Assembly: GCA_017853515.1 (NCBI GenBank)
Contig: JAFMJK010000013.1
Coordinates: forward strand, 1 to 20,365
Length of the DNA: 20,365 bases
Direction of reading: 5' to 3'
Source of the DNA: Chthoniobacterales bacterium
GTDB taxonomy: Bacteria; Verrucomicrobiota; Verrucomicrobiia; Chthoniobacterales; JACTMZ01
Shown piece after piece: positions 6,268 to 12,879 of this stretch. The first letter of the stretch is position 1; every line of letters starts with the position of its first letter. A program made the position numbers and the translations under genes. A model generated the notes under the pieces. That model was not told the origin of the DNA. It was given only the letters and a program-made list of their open reading frames with translations, and made no database searches.

Positions 6268-7410
6268 ATGCACGCGCCGCACGTCCCGCAGCCCGATCCC
6301 GCGGAAGTTGTCTCCCCTCTGGGCCTGCCGCTCACCCCGGCGGTTGCCGCGTTCTCCCGCGATTTGGGCGCGGTGGACGACGAGCAACTCGAGGACATGG
6401 CGCGGAAATCGCGCGCGCTGACCCGCCGCCACTTCGGACGCACGGTGCGGCTGTTCGCCCCGCTCTATCTTTCCAACGAGTGCATCAACAGTTGCGCGTA
6501 TTGCGGATTCTCCCGCGAAAACGCCATCCTGCGCGTCACGCTCGAAGCGGAGCAGGTCCGCGCTGAAGCGCGCCATCTTGCCGCGCAGGGCTTCCGCAAC
6601 ATCCTGCTCGTCGCGGGCGAGCATCCGAAATTCGTCTCCAACGGATACCTCGAGGAAATCCTGCGCGCCCTGACGCCGGAAATCCCTTCGCTCTCCATCG
6701 AGGTCGCGCCGATGGAGACGCCGGATTATGTCCCGCTGGTTCGCGCCGGCGCCGAAGGTCTGGTTGTTTATCAAGAGACTTACCACCGTCCGACGTATGC
6801 GCGGCTGCACACGGCCGGACCGAAGAAGGACTACGATTGGCGCCTCGCTTGTCCGGAACGCGGGCACGCCGCGGGATTCCGGCGCATCGGCATCGGCGTG
6901 CTGCTCGGATTATGGGACTGGCGGGAGGAGGCCATCGCCCTCGCCGCGCACCTCGATCATCTCCTGCGCACCTGCTGGAAGTCGCACTTCACGGTCAGTT
7001 TCCCGCGCCTGCGTCCCGCGGCAGGCGGATTCCACCCGACCCATCCGATCGGCGACCGCGATTTCGTCCAACTGCTCTGCGCGTTCCGCATCCATTTCCC
7101 GCGCGTCGGCCTCGTCATGAGCACACGCGAACCCGCTGCCCTGCGCGATGCGGTCGCACCGCTCGGCGTCACCCTGATGAGCGCGGGCAGCCACACCGAA
7201 CCGGGCGGTTACACCGGACTGGGGCGGGACAATCTGCATCTCACCGTGCGCGGACGCGCCCTCGCCTGCGACACGCCGGAGGACGCGCTGGCCACGGAAC
7301 AGTTCTCCACCTCGGACCAGCGCACGCCGCAGGAGGTCGCTGCACGCTTGCGCGAGCTCGGACTCGATCCCGTGTGGAAAGATTGGGATCGCGGCATTCT
7401 CGGAACATGA
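6268..7410 (+). CDS. thiH: 2-iminoacetate synthase ThiH
   Basis: A 380-residue radical-SAM enzyme. The cluster motif C-x3-C-x2-C is at Cys72, Cys76 and Cys79 (NECINSCAYCGF). The family's VAGEHP stretch follows, with a biotin/ThiH-type C-terminal region including FTVSFPRLRPAAGGF and MSAGSHTEPGGYT. ThiH splits tyrosine into p-cresol and dehydroglycine for the thiazole half of thiamine, in complex with ThiG. Its stop overlaps the thiS start (ATGA). thiG is not in the window. The last 29 codons (from 7322) are duplicated almost unchanged at 9561-9649 without the rest of the gene. The 76-bp upstream region is too short for a TPP riboswitch. Confidence 0.93.
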   Translation: MHAPHVPQPDPAEVVSPLGLPLTPAVAAFSRDLGAVDDEQLEDMARKSRALTRRHFGRTVRLFAPLYLSNECINSCAYCGFSRENAILRVTLEAEQVRAEARHLAAQGFRNILLVAGEHPKFVSNGYLEEILRALTPEIPSLSIEVAPMETPDYVPLVRAGAEGLVVYQETYHRPTYARLHTAGPKKDYDWRLACPERGHAAGFRRIGIGVLLGLWDWREEAIALAAHLDHLLRTCWKSHFTVSFPRLRPAAGGFHPTHPIGDRDFVQLLCAFRIHFPRVGLVMSTREPAALRDAVAPLGVTLMSAGSHTEPGGYTGLGRDNLHLTVRGRALACDTPEDALATEQFSTSDQRTPQEVAARLRELGLDPVWKDWDRGILGT

Positions 7411-7604
7411 AGCTCGTCCTCAACGGCAGAGAACGCGAAGTGAGCGCGACACAAGCAGAGGAACTGGTCGCCGAACTCGGTCTTCCCCTCGCCGCCGCTT
7501 TGGTCGAATACAACGGGACCGCGCTGCTGCGTTCCGAGTGGGTGATGACCAAGCTGCGCGAAGGAGACCGTCTGGAAATCATCCGCATGGTCGCCGGGGG
7601 TTGA
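7407..7604 (+). CDS. thiS: Sulfur carrier protein ThiS (copy 1)
   Basis: A 65-residue ubiquitin-fold sulfur carrier ending in the essential Gly-Gly (IIRMVAGG), which is adenylated and thiocarboxylated before handing sulfur to ThiG. It shows the ThiS pattern MKLVLNG, an LVAELGLP helix, V-E-x-N-G and GDRLEIIRMVAGG. It overlaps thiH by four bases, so this copy is the natural partner of the thiazole pathway. A second intact ThiS at 9646-9843 is identical at 52 of 65 residues by direct count. Confidence 0.93.
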   Translation: MKLVLNGREREVSATQAEELVAELGLPLAAALVEYNGTALLRSEWVMTKLREGDRLEIIRMVAGG

Positions 7605-7614
7605 GAGAACCTGC

Positions 7615-7628
7615 GGCGGCAAACCGCC
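7615..7628. terminator. Short GC hairpin between convergent thiS and the PEP-CTERM gene
   Basis: GGCGG (7615-7619), loop CAAA and CCGCC (7624-7628) form a 5-bp stem in the 28-bp gap between two convergent genes. There is no T-run on either side, so it is at best a weak or factor-assisted bidirectional terminator. Confidence 0.25.
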
Positions 7629-7632
7629 CCGG

Positions 7633-8715
7633 TCAACCTGCGCGCCGCCGGGAGCGTGCGATGAACGCGACAAGTCCCAGCAAGGACGCCGCGGCCCATG
7701 TGCCGGGTTCGGGAACCTCGACCGCCGTTGTCGCCAACCGGAAACCGAGGCTGTCCAGCTCGGTGGTTGGCAGGTCCGCGACAGAAGTAGAGGCACTCGG
7801 GAGCCCGCCCTTCCAGCTTCCTCCCACATAAACTCGATTGGTTGCTGAAAAAGTGGCCTCTACCCACTCTGCAAGGTTGCCCGATTGGTCGAAAGTGCCG
7901 TAGGCGCTGTCACTGCTGGTGAAGGCCCCGACGTCGGACAGGTAGTTCTGGCCCGCCGCCTTGTTCGTGGCTTGGGTTACCGAGTAGGTGAAATTGGTGC
8001 CGTTGAAGATGGCGTAGTTGGCTTGGTTGGTTCCGGAACCGATCGTGTTGCCCGGCGCGGCGTCGCTCTGCGTGGCGTAGTCCCAGTAGCCTGCGTTGGT
8101 GCTGCCGCCTTTGTAGAAAGCCGCTTTGTACCATTCATCCCAAGTCGGCAACCACCAAGTGGCGCCTGCGTTCTGGGCGATGATTCCGTTGGTCGCGCCG
8201 TTCAGCGTATAGGCACCGGTCTCCGTGCTCGCGCCATTGGTCGCGCCGTTGTTGACCCAGTTGGCAAAACGCGCCGCGTCAAACCAACTTACATAAGCGA
8301 TCGGACGATCGCCGGGGCTGCTCGCCCCCGCCGGGTTGCTGCCGGAAGGTCCGACCACGCTGTAGGAGTAAGGATCGAGGGATGTGCCCGACCCACTGCG
8401 CAGGATGCCGGCGATGTCGTTGTCCTGAAACATCTGCAAATTGTAGAGATCGATGATGTAGCTGTCTGAAGTCACCGCGGCCACCGAGTTGAGAAAAGTG
8501 CTGTATTGCGCAATGGTCACCTCGTATTTGCCAACGGCGAAATCGTAGGCCACAGAGCCTTTGCCGTTGCCGTCGGCCGCGTTGCCCGCGTCTCCCACCG
8601 CCACCGTCTCGACCGTAATGAGCGCTCCGCGGACCGGCGCGGCAAAGAGAAGGGCCACGCACAGGACCATGACCAAGCGCGGGGCAAAGGAAGGCATCCC
8701 GTTTCGATACACCAT
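7633..8715 (-). CDS. PEP-CTERM sorting protein with a formylglycine-generating-enzyme-like (SUMF1) domain
   Basis: A 360-residue secreted protein. A signal peptide spans about 1-30 (positive start, then MVLCVALLFAAPVRG). A SUMF1/FGE-type C-lectin-like domain spans about 35-328, with YDFAVGKYEVTIAQYSTFLN, AYVSWFDAARFANWVNNG, WLPTWDEWYKAAF, FDQSGNLAEWVE and the closing GSW..GFRLA. A PEP-CTERM tail (334-360) consists of VPEPG, a hydrophobic stretch and RSRRRAG, the signal used by exosortase/EpsH systems. The mature protein has no cysteine, so it lacks the Cys pair that formylglycine enzymes use; a structural or binding role is more likely than catalysis. It is rich in Asn, Ser and Thr. AAAGG seven bases before the ATG at 8715 favours that start; 8697 is an alternative. 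No exosortase gene is in the window. Confidence 0.87.
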   Translation of the reverse strand: MVYRNGMPSFAPRLVMVLCVALLFAAPVRGALITVETVAVGDAGNAADGNGKGSVAYDFAVGKYEVTIAQYSTFLNSVAAVTSDSYIIDLYNLQMFQDNDIAGILRSGSGTSLDPYSYSVVGPSGSNPAGASSPGDRPIAYVSWFDAARFANWVNNGATNGASTETGAYTLNGATNGIIAQNAGATWWLPTWDEWYKAAFYKGGSTNAGYWDYATQSDAAPGNTIGSGTNQANYAIFNGTNFTYSVTQATNKAAGQNYLSDVGAFTSSDSAYGTFDQSGNLAEWVEATFSATNRVYVGGSWKGGLPSASTSVADLPTTELDSLGFRLATTAVEVPEPGTWAAASLLGLVAFIARSRRRAG

Positions 8716-8834
8716 CCGCGCGCCTTTGCAAGTGGAAGAAAAGCGCCCAAAGTCGCCCCCCCGGTCAACCCATCAAAAGGGGCAATTTTAGACCGCCCCA
8801 AGACCCCGGACGCCCGGCGGAACCGCCGCCGGCC

Positions 8835-9558
8835 TCAGGCTTTTTCGACCACAGCCTGACCGCCCCCGACCCGCAGCGCCGCGACCTCGTCACCGGGGCA
8901 ATGAAGTCCCCCTCGCTGCGCGCGTCGTAATTTTGGCCGCCGAAACCGGCGCGCCCGACCGGACGGAGCATGGTAAGGACTTTGCCCCAGTCTCCCGCGC
9001 GCACCGACAACCATCCCGCGCCCGGTTCGTCCATGGTCAGCGATGCCCCGCCGGGTTCGCTCGCGGTCAGCACCAGCCGGCGCAACAACGGAAGTTTGGG
9101 AAAATACTGGGCGAGAAAAAACATCGCGGCCGCCAACCCGAGGGCCACTCCGAGGTTGGCCAGCGGGAGGAGGAAGAGGTCGAAGGAAGGCCAGTGCGGT
9201 GCACCCGGGTAGTAGTCCACCATGGTCCAAAGCAGCGCCCCGAACATCATCATCGTCCCGGCCAAGGCGAGGACAACGATGCCCGGGATAAAAATCAGCT
9301 CGATCAAAACCAGCATGAGTCCCAGCACGAAAACCGCGACCGCCTCCATGCCGGTCAAGCCCGCGACGTAGTGCCCGGCAAAGTAGAGGATGAAGCAGAG
9401 CGCGGCGATCGCCCCAGGCACGCCGAAGCCGGGCGACTTGAATTCGATATATGTCCCGACGATCCCGCCGAGAAGGAAGAGCGGGGCCAGCATGGTGATG
9501 ACCAACGCTGGCTGCTCGAAGCCGCTCGGTTCGGCCTCGACCACCGGTCCGGTGAGCC
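8835..9558 (-). pseudogene. nfeD-like pseudogene: 5'-truncated and frameshifted
   Basis: On the minus strand the sequence matches residues about 236-478 of the intact nfeD at 11350-12789 (roughly 70% identical by eye). It starts at AGLTGPVVEAEPSGFE and covers the four-helix membrane region and the OB-like NfeD domain. The whole N-terminal protease half is absent. Near the end the frame breaks at a GGGG run (plus 8895-8898). Restoring one base gives FIAPGDEVAALRVGGG and VVEKA-stop at 8835-8837, matching the intact gene; as written the frame runs on to 8765. With neither a natural start nor an intact end, this is a decayed partial duplicate. Its left boundary abuts the thiH-tail remnant within a few bases of 9558-9561. 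Confidence 0.82.
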
Positions 9559-9560
9559 CA

Positions 9561-9649
9561 GCACGCCGCAGGAGGTCGCTGCACGCTTGCGCGAACTCGG
9601 ACTCGATCCCGTGTGGAAAGGTTGGGATCGCGGCATTCTCGGAGCATGA
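9561..9649 (+). pseudogene. Remnant of the thiH 3' end
   Basis: The segment 9561-9648 matches 7322-7409 at 85 of 88 positions by direct comparison, with no gaps. In the thiH frame it reads TPQEVAARLRELGLDPVWKG and on to ILGA, with the TGA overlapping the ATG of the second thiS exactly as in the intact operon. Nothing of the rest of thiH precedes it; the sequence switches directly to the nfeD pseudogene. Confidence 0.9.
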
Positions 9650-9843
9650 AGCTCCTCCTCAACGGCAAGGAACGCGAAGTCCAAGCCACGCAGGTCGAAG
9701 CCCTCGTCGCCGAAGTCGGCCTCCCCCTCGCCGCCGCCCTCGTCGAACGCAACGGCACCGCCCTCCTCCGCTCGGAGTGGCCGAAGACAAGTCTGCAGGC
9801 AGGCGACCACCTCGAGATCATCCGCATGGTCGCCGGCGGTTGA
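9646..9843 (+). CDS. thiS: Sulfur carrier protein ThiS (copy 2, paralogue)
   Basis: A 65-residue intact ThiS with the terminal Gly-Gly, differing from copy 1 at 13 residues, clustered at positions 13-24 and 46-55. Changes such as Val46-Met47 to Pro-Lys and Tyr35 to Arg are on the surface half that would contact partner enzymes, but this is inference. The frame is undamaged although it is separated from a real thiH, which suggests selection. It could serve ThiG redundantly or feed another sulfur-transfer pathway. No promoter is obvious; the upstream sequence is the thiH remnant and pseudo-nfeD in the opposite direction. vapB follows after 74 bp. Confidence 0.88.
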   Translation: MKLLLNGKEREVQATQVEALVAEVGLPLAAALVERNGTALLRSEWPKTSLQAGDHLEIIRMVAGG

Positions 9844-9880
9844 TAACAAAGTCACCCAAGGGAACGCTTCGGAGACCTAT

Positions 9881-9909
9881 TTGACATCAGATGCTAAGAA
9901 TTGTAGCAT
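9881..9909 (+). promoter_or_regulatory. vapBC promoter
   Basis: A perfect -35 box TTGACA (9881-9886), a 17-bp spacer and TAGCAT (9904-9909). This is the best sigma-70 promoter in the window. Transcription should start around 9916-9918, at or just before the vapB ATG at 9918, so the mRNA is predicted to be leaderless. No Shine-Dalgarno sequence precedes the ATG. Confidence 0.7.
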
Positions 9910-9910
9910 C
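9890..9910. promoter_or_regulatory. Inverted-repeat operator over the vapBC -10 box
   Basis: GATGCTA (9890-9896) and TAGCATC (9904-9910) form a perfect 7-bp inverted repeat with a 7-bp centre. The right arm contains the -10 box. A further half-site-like AGCATC follows at 9912-9917. Autoregulation by VapB-VapC complexes binding such palindromes is the rule for these modules. Confidence 0.6.
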
Positions 9911-9917
9911 AAGCATC

Positions 9918-10151
9918 ATGCGAACGACCCTCGATTTGGCTGACCCTGTTTTGCGCGACCTTAAAGCCTTGCGCCGGAAGGAGGGCGGTTCTTTAGGGTC
10001 GCTAGCCTCGCGTTTGCTCGCCGACGCCTTGACCGCCCAGCGGCGCGCCCCTCGCCGCCCCGCCAAACTCGAGTGGTCGGCACGTGCCATGCACGCGAAG
10101 GTCGATCTGGCGGACAAAGAAGCCGTTTACCGTGCCATGGAAGGCCGATGA
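9918..10151 (+). CDS. vapB: VapB-like antitoxin
   Basis: A 77-residue protein. Its N-terminus MRTTLDLADPVLRDLKALRRKEGGSL is a ribbon-helix-helix DNA-binding segment (beta strand 2-7, helices about 9-22 and 27-40) of the type found in VapB antitoxins. The C-terminal half (41-77) is basic then amphipathic, the part expected to wrap the toxin. The start at 9918 is preferred over the upstream ATG at 9891, which lies inside the promoter. Its stop overlaps the vapC start (ATGA). It should neutralise VapC and repress its own promoter through the palindrome just upstream. Confidence 0.82.
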   Translation: MRTTLDLADPVLRDLKALRRKEGGSLGSLASRLLADALTAQRRAPRRPAKLEWSARAMHAKVDLADKEAVYRAMEGR

Positions 10152-10606
10152 GTTACTCCATCGACGCGAACATCCTTCTCTATGCTTCGGACACCTCGTC
10201 CGGGTGGCACCAATCGGCGAAGGATTTTCTGGAGGCTCGTGTCGCGGACCCCGACATCGTGTGCCTCACTTGGCCTGTGCTCTTGGCCTACCAGCGCATC
10301 GCCACGCACCCGGGCATCTTCGCTCGCCCGCTGCCGCCGGACACAGCTTGGGCCAACGTTTGCCAATTGTTGTCCCTGCCCCGCGCGACGATTGTCACCG
10401 AGAACGAAAGCTTTGCCGACGACTACCAGCGCGTGGCTACGGCTGTGGTTGCTGCCGGCAATCTTGTGCCCGATGCCCACGTTGCCACCATTCTTCTTCA
10501 GCACGGCGTGCGCCGGATCTACTCGGCCGATACGGACTTCCGAAAGTTCGATTTTCTTGAGGTCATCAACCCGCTCGGCGGCAAAACACGCGGGCGCACG
10601 CGGTAG
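10148..10606 (+). CDS. vapC: VapC-like PIN-domain ribonuclease toxin
   Basis: A 152-residue PIN domain. It starts MSYSIDANILLYASD with the first catalytic Asp (Asp6). It has the TWPVLLAYQRIATHPGIF segment typical of the VapC subgroup that ends in NPL, then NLVPDAHVATILLQHG with Asp109, and YSADTDFRKF with Asp128 and Asp130. PIN acidic residues hold Mg2+ for RNA cleavage; most VapC toxins cut tRNA or rRNA. The four-base overlap with vapB keeps the toxin tied to antitoxin translation. It converges with the permease gene with a 10-bp gap. The target RNA cannot be told from sequence. Confidence 0.87.
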   Translation: MSYSIDANILLYASDTSSGWHQSAKDFLEARVADPDIVCLTWPVLLAYQRIATHPGIFARPLPPDTAWANVCQLLSLPRATIVTENESFADDYQRVATAVVAAGNLVPDAHVATILLQHGVRRIYSADTDFRKFDFLEVINPLGGKTRGRTR

Positions 10607-10616
10607 CAGGTAGCGG

Positions 10617-11348
10617 TTACCCGAAGACCAGTTTGGTCCCCGCGATGAGCAACACCACCGCGAGCAGCAAGGCAATGCCGCGCGCAGGCAAATGCCGGCT
10701 GCCAAGTCGCGAGCCGATGAACCCTCCGATGGCCACCACGACGGCGAGTGGCCACGCGAAGTCGGGGAGTTCGCGTCCGCTCCTCGCGTATCCGGCCAAG
10801 CCGGCAGAGGAGTTGACCAAAATAAAGAGCGCGGAAACCGCGGCCGCTTCTTTCAATTTGGCCCAGCGGCAAAAGAGCAGCAACGGGGTGAGGAAAATTC
10901 CGCCGCCGGTTCCGGTCAGGCCGGACAAAAATCCGATCCCCGCGCCGGACGCGATGGCTATCGGACGCGCCGGACGAACCAGCTCAGCCGGATCGTCTTT
11001 GCGGTAGAGCAAACGCCATGCGGAGAACCAGAGCACGAGGCCGATGAGGATTTGCAAATAGCTCGCCGGAACATGAAGCCAACCGCCGAAGAAGGCCGCG
11101 GGCACGGACAAAACAGCGAACGGCCAGAAAAGCGACCAGGAGAAATGTCCCGCACGCCACCATTGGATGAATCCGATGGCGGCGACGAGGATGTTCAAGG
11201 TCAGCGCGGCAGGCCGGATTTCTTCCACGCCGAGACCGAAGAGCGTCAGCACCGCGATGTAACCGGAGGCCCCCGCGTGGCCGACCGAGGAATAAAGCAG
11301 CGCGACGAGAAACATCGCGGCGGCGAGGGCGACGAATTCGCCGGTCAC
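10617..11348 (-). CDS. TauE/SafE (TSUP) family membrane permease
   Basis: A 243-residue, strongly hydrophobic protein with about eight membrane spans in two related halves. Each half carries the family glycine motif: SSVGHAGASGYIAVL near residue 20-35 and GFLSGLTGTGGGIFLTPLLL near 140-160. TSUP proteins export or import sulfite, sulfonates, sulfoacetate and related organic anions; the substrate here is unknown. I start at GTG 11348, one base after the nfeD stop, because the longer frame would run back into nfeD and has no hydrophobic start. It is probably co-transcribed with nfeD. Confidence 0.85.
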   Translation of the reverse strand: MTGEFVALAAAMFLVALLYSSVGHAGASGYIAVLTLFGLGVEEIRPAALTLNILVAAIGFIQWWRAGHFSWSLFWPFAVLSVPAAFFGGWLHVPASYLQILIGLVLWFSAWRLLYRKDDPAELVRPARPIAIASGAGIGFLSGLTGTGGGIFLTPLLLFCRWAKLKEAAAVSALFILVNSSAGLAGYARSGRELPDFAWPLAVVVAIGGFIGSRLGSRHLPARGIALLLAVVLLIAGTKLVFG

Positions 11349-11349
11349 G

Positions 11350-12789
11350 TCACGATCCCGATTTTTCCACCACGACCTCGTTGCCCTCCAAGCGCAAGGC
11401 AATCACCACCGCGCCCGGTTCGATGAATTCGCCCTCGGCGCGCGCATCGACGATCTCGCCGCCGAATTCGGCGCGTCCGACCGGACGGAGCATGGACAGC
11501 GATTTTCCGCGATCGCCCGCACGCACGGGCAAGAACGCCGCGCCGGGTTCGCCGTGGGGGAGCGAATCGCCGGCCGGTTGGGCCGCCGAGAGAATGATGC
11601 GGCGCAGGCCCGGCATTTTCGGGAAAAACGCGGCGATAAAATAAATAGCCACGGCGGAAAGTCCGATCGCCGTGCCGAGGTTGGCCAGCGGCAGAAGGAA
11701 CATGTCGAAGGACGGCCACTGCGGGGCGCCCGGATAATAGTCGACCATCGTCCAGAGCAGCGCGCCGACCATGAGCATGACGCCGAACAAGGCGAGCACG
11801 ACGATGCCGGGAATAAAAAGAAGTTCGATGAGGACCAAGGCCAAGCCGAGAACAAACACAGCCACGACCTCCAGACCGGTGAGACCGGCGACGTAGTGCC
11901 CGGCAAAAAAGAGCAGGAAGCAGACCGCGGCGAGGAACCCCGGCACACCGAAGCCGGGGGATTTGAACTCGATGTAGGTCCCGATGATGCCGCCGAGCAG
12001 CAGCAGGGGGGCGAGCGTGGTGAGGATGAGCGCAAGCCGCTCGAACCCGCTGGGCTCGGCCTGGACGACCGGCCCTTTCAGTCCCGCGTCCCGCACGAGG
12101 GCGGCGACCGACGGCGCGATACCCTCGGCCAGCAACGGCTTGCCGTTGATTTTTTCCGCGGCTTCCTGCGCGCTGAGCGTGAGCAGTTCGCCTTTCTCGT
12201 TGATGCTTTTGCCGCCGACCTTGGCCTCTTTTTCCTTGTTGATGAAGGCCTCGGCCAACTCCGGATTGTGCCCGTTGCTTTCCGCGGCGCTGCGAAAATA
12301 TCCGGAATAATATGACACAATCTTGGCGTTGAGCGTCTCGGGAACTTCCTGCCCCATGCCCATGACCGGCGCGGCCGCGCCGATCGCGCTGACCGGGGCC
12401 ATCCAAATCTGCTTCGTGCCGAGCGCGATGAGCGCGCCGGCCGAACCCGCGTTGGGGTTCACATAGGTGAAAGTGGGGGCTTTGACTTTGAGCAGTGCCT
12501 GCAAAATGTCCACGCCCGCGCCGAGTTCGCCGCCCGGCGTGTCCATGTCGAGGATGAAAGCCGAGGCGTTGGCTGCCTCGCCCGATTTGAGGATGCGGCG
12601 GAGAAAAAAGAACTGCGCTTTGGACACCTCACCTTTGAGCGGGATGACCACGACGGCGCCTTCCGGCACCTCACCCTCGAGCCTGCGGACCTCGGGCAAG
12701 GGCGCCTGGGGTTGTTCCCCGGCGGACGGCGTCTGCGCCCAGCCCGGGGTGGCGGACAACAAAACGGCCAGCAGAAGCGCGAATCTCAT
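11350..12789 (-). CDS. nfeD: NfeD-family membrane-bound ClpP-class serine protease
   Basis: A 479-residue protein of the long NfeD1b type. A signal peptide spans about 1-18 (ends GWAQ). A ClpP-class protease domain at about 44-235 carries DMDTPGGELGAG (81-92), NAGSAGALIA with the nucleophile Ser116, and Lys156 (NAKIV) at the spacing expected for the Ser-Lys dyad. Four to five membrane spans lie at about 253-400, followed by a C-terminal NfeD OB-fold (about 410-479). Archaeal relatives cleave stomatin-type membrane proteins; no stomatin/floA gene is in this window. It is divergent from dnaG and one base upstream of the TSUP gene. A decayed copy of its 3' half lies at 8835-9558. Confidence 0.9.
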   Translation of the reverse strand: MRFALLLAVLLSATPGWAQTPSAGEQPQAPLPEVRRLEGEVPEGAVVVIPLKGEVSKAQFFFLRRILKSGEAANASAFILDMDTPGGELGAGVDILQALLKVKAPTFTYVNPNAGSAGALIALGTKQIWMAPVSAIGAAAPVMGMGQEVPETLNAKIVSYYSGYFRSAAESNGHNPELAEAFINKEKEAKVGGKSINEKGELLTLSAQEAAEKINGKPLLAEGIAPSVAALVRDAGLKGPVVQAEPSGFERLALILTTLAPLLLLGGIIGTYIEFKSPGFGVPGFLAAVCFLLFFAGHYVAGLTGLEVVAVFVLGLALVLIELLFIPGIVVLALFGVMLMVGALLWTMVDYYPGAPQWPSFDMFLLPLANLGTAIGLSAVAIYFIAAFFPKMPGLRRIILSAAQPAGDSLPHGEPGAAFLPVRAGDRGKSLSMLRPVGRAEFGGEIVDARAEGEFIEPGAVVIALRLEGNEVVVEKSGS

Positions 12790-12879
12790 AATCCCGATCT
12801 TCCCAGCGCGGCGCGCACCCTCAAGTCGAATCGGCGGAATTGGCGCGCCCGGATTTGCGCGGTCCGCTAGGATCTCCCC

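Noticed and set aside
5251..6867. A long minus-strand frame across prs and the 5' half of thiH
   Set aside because: It overlaps two well-supported genes in other frames and has the Arg-rich composition of a GC shadow frame.
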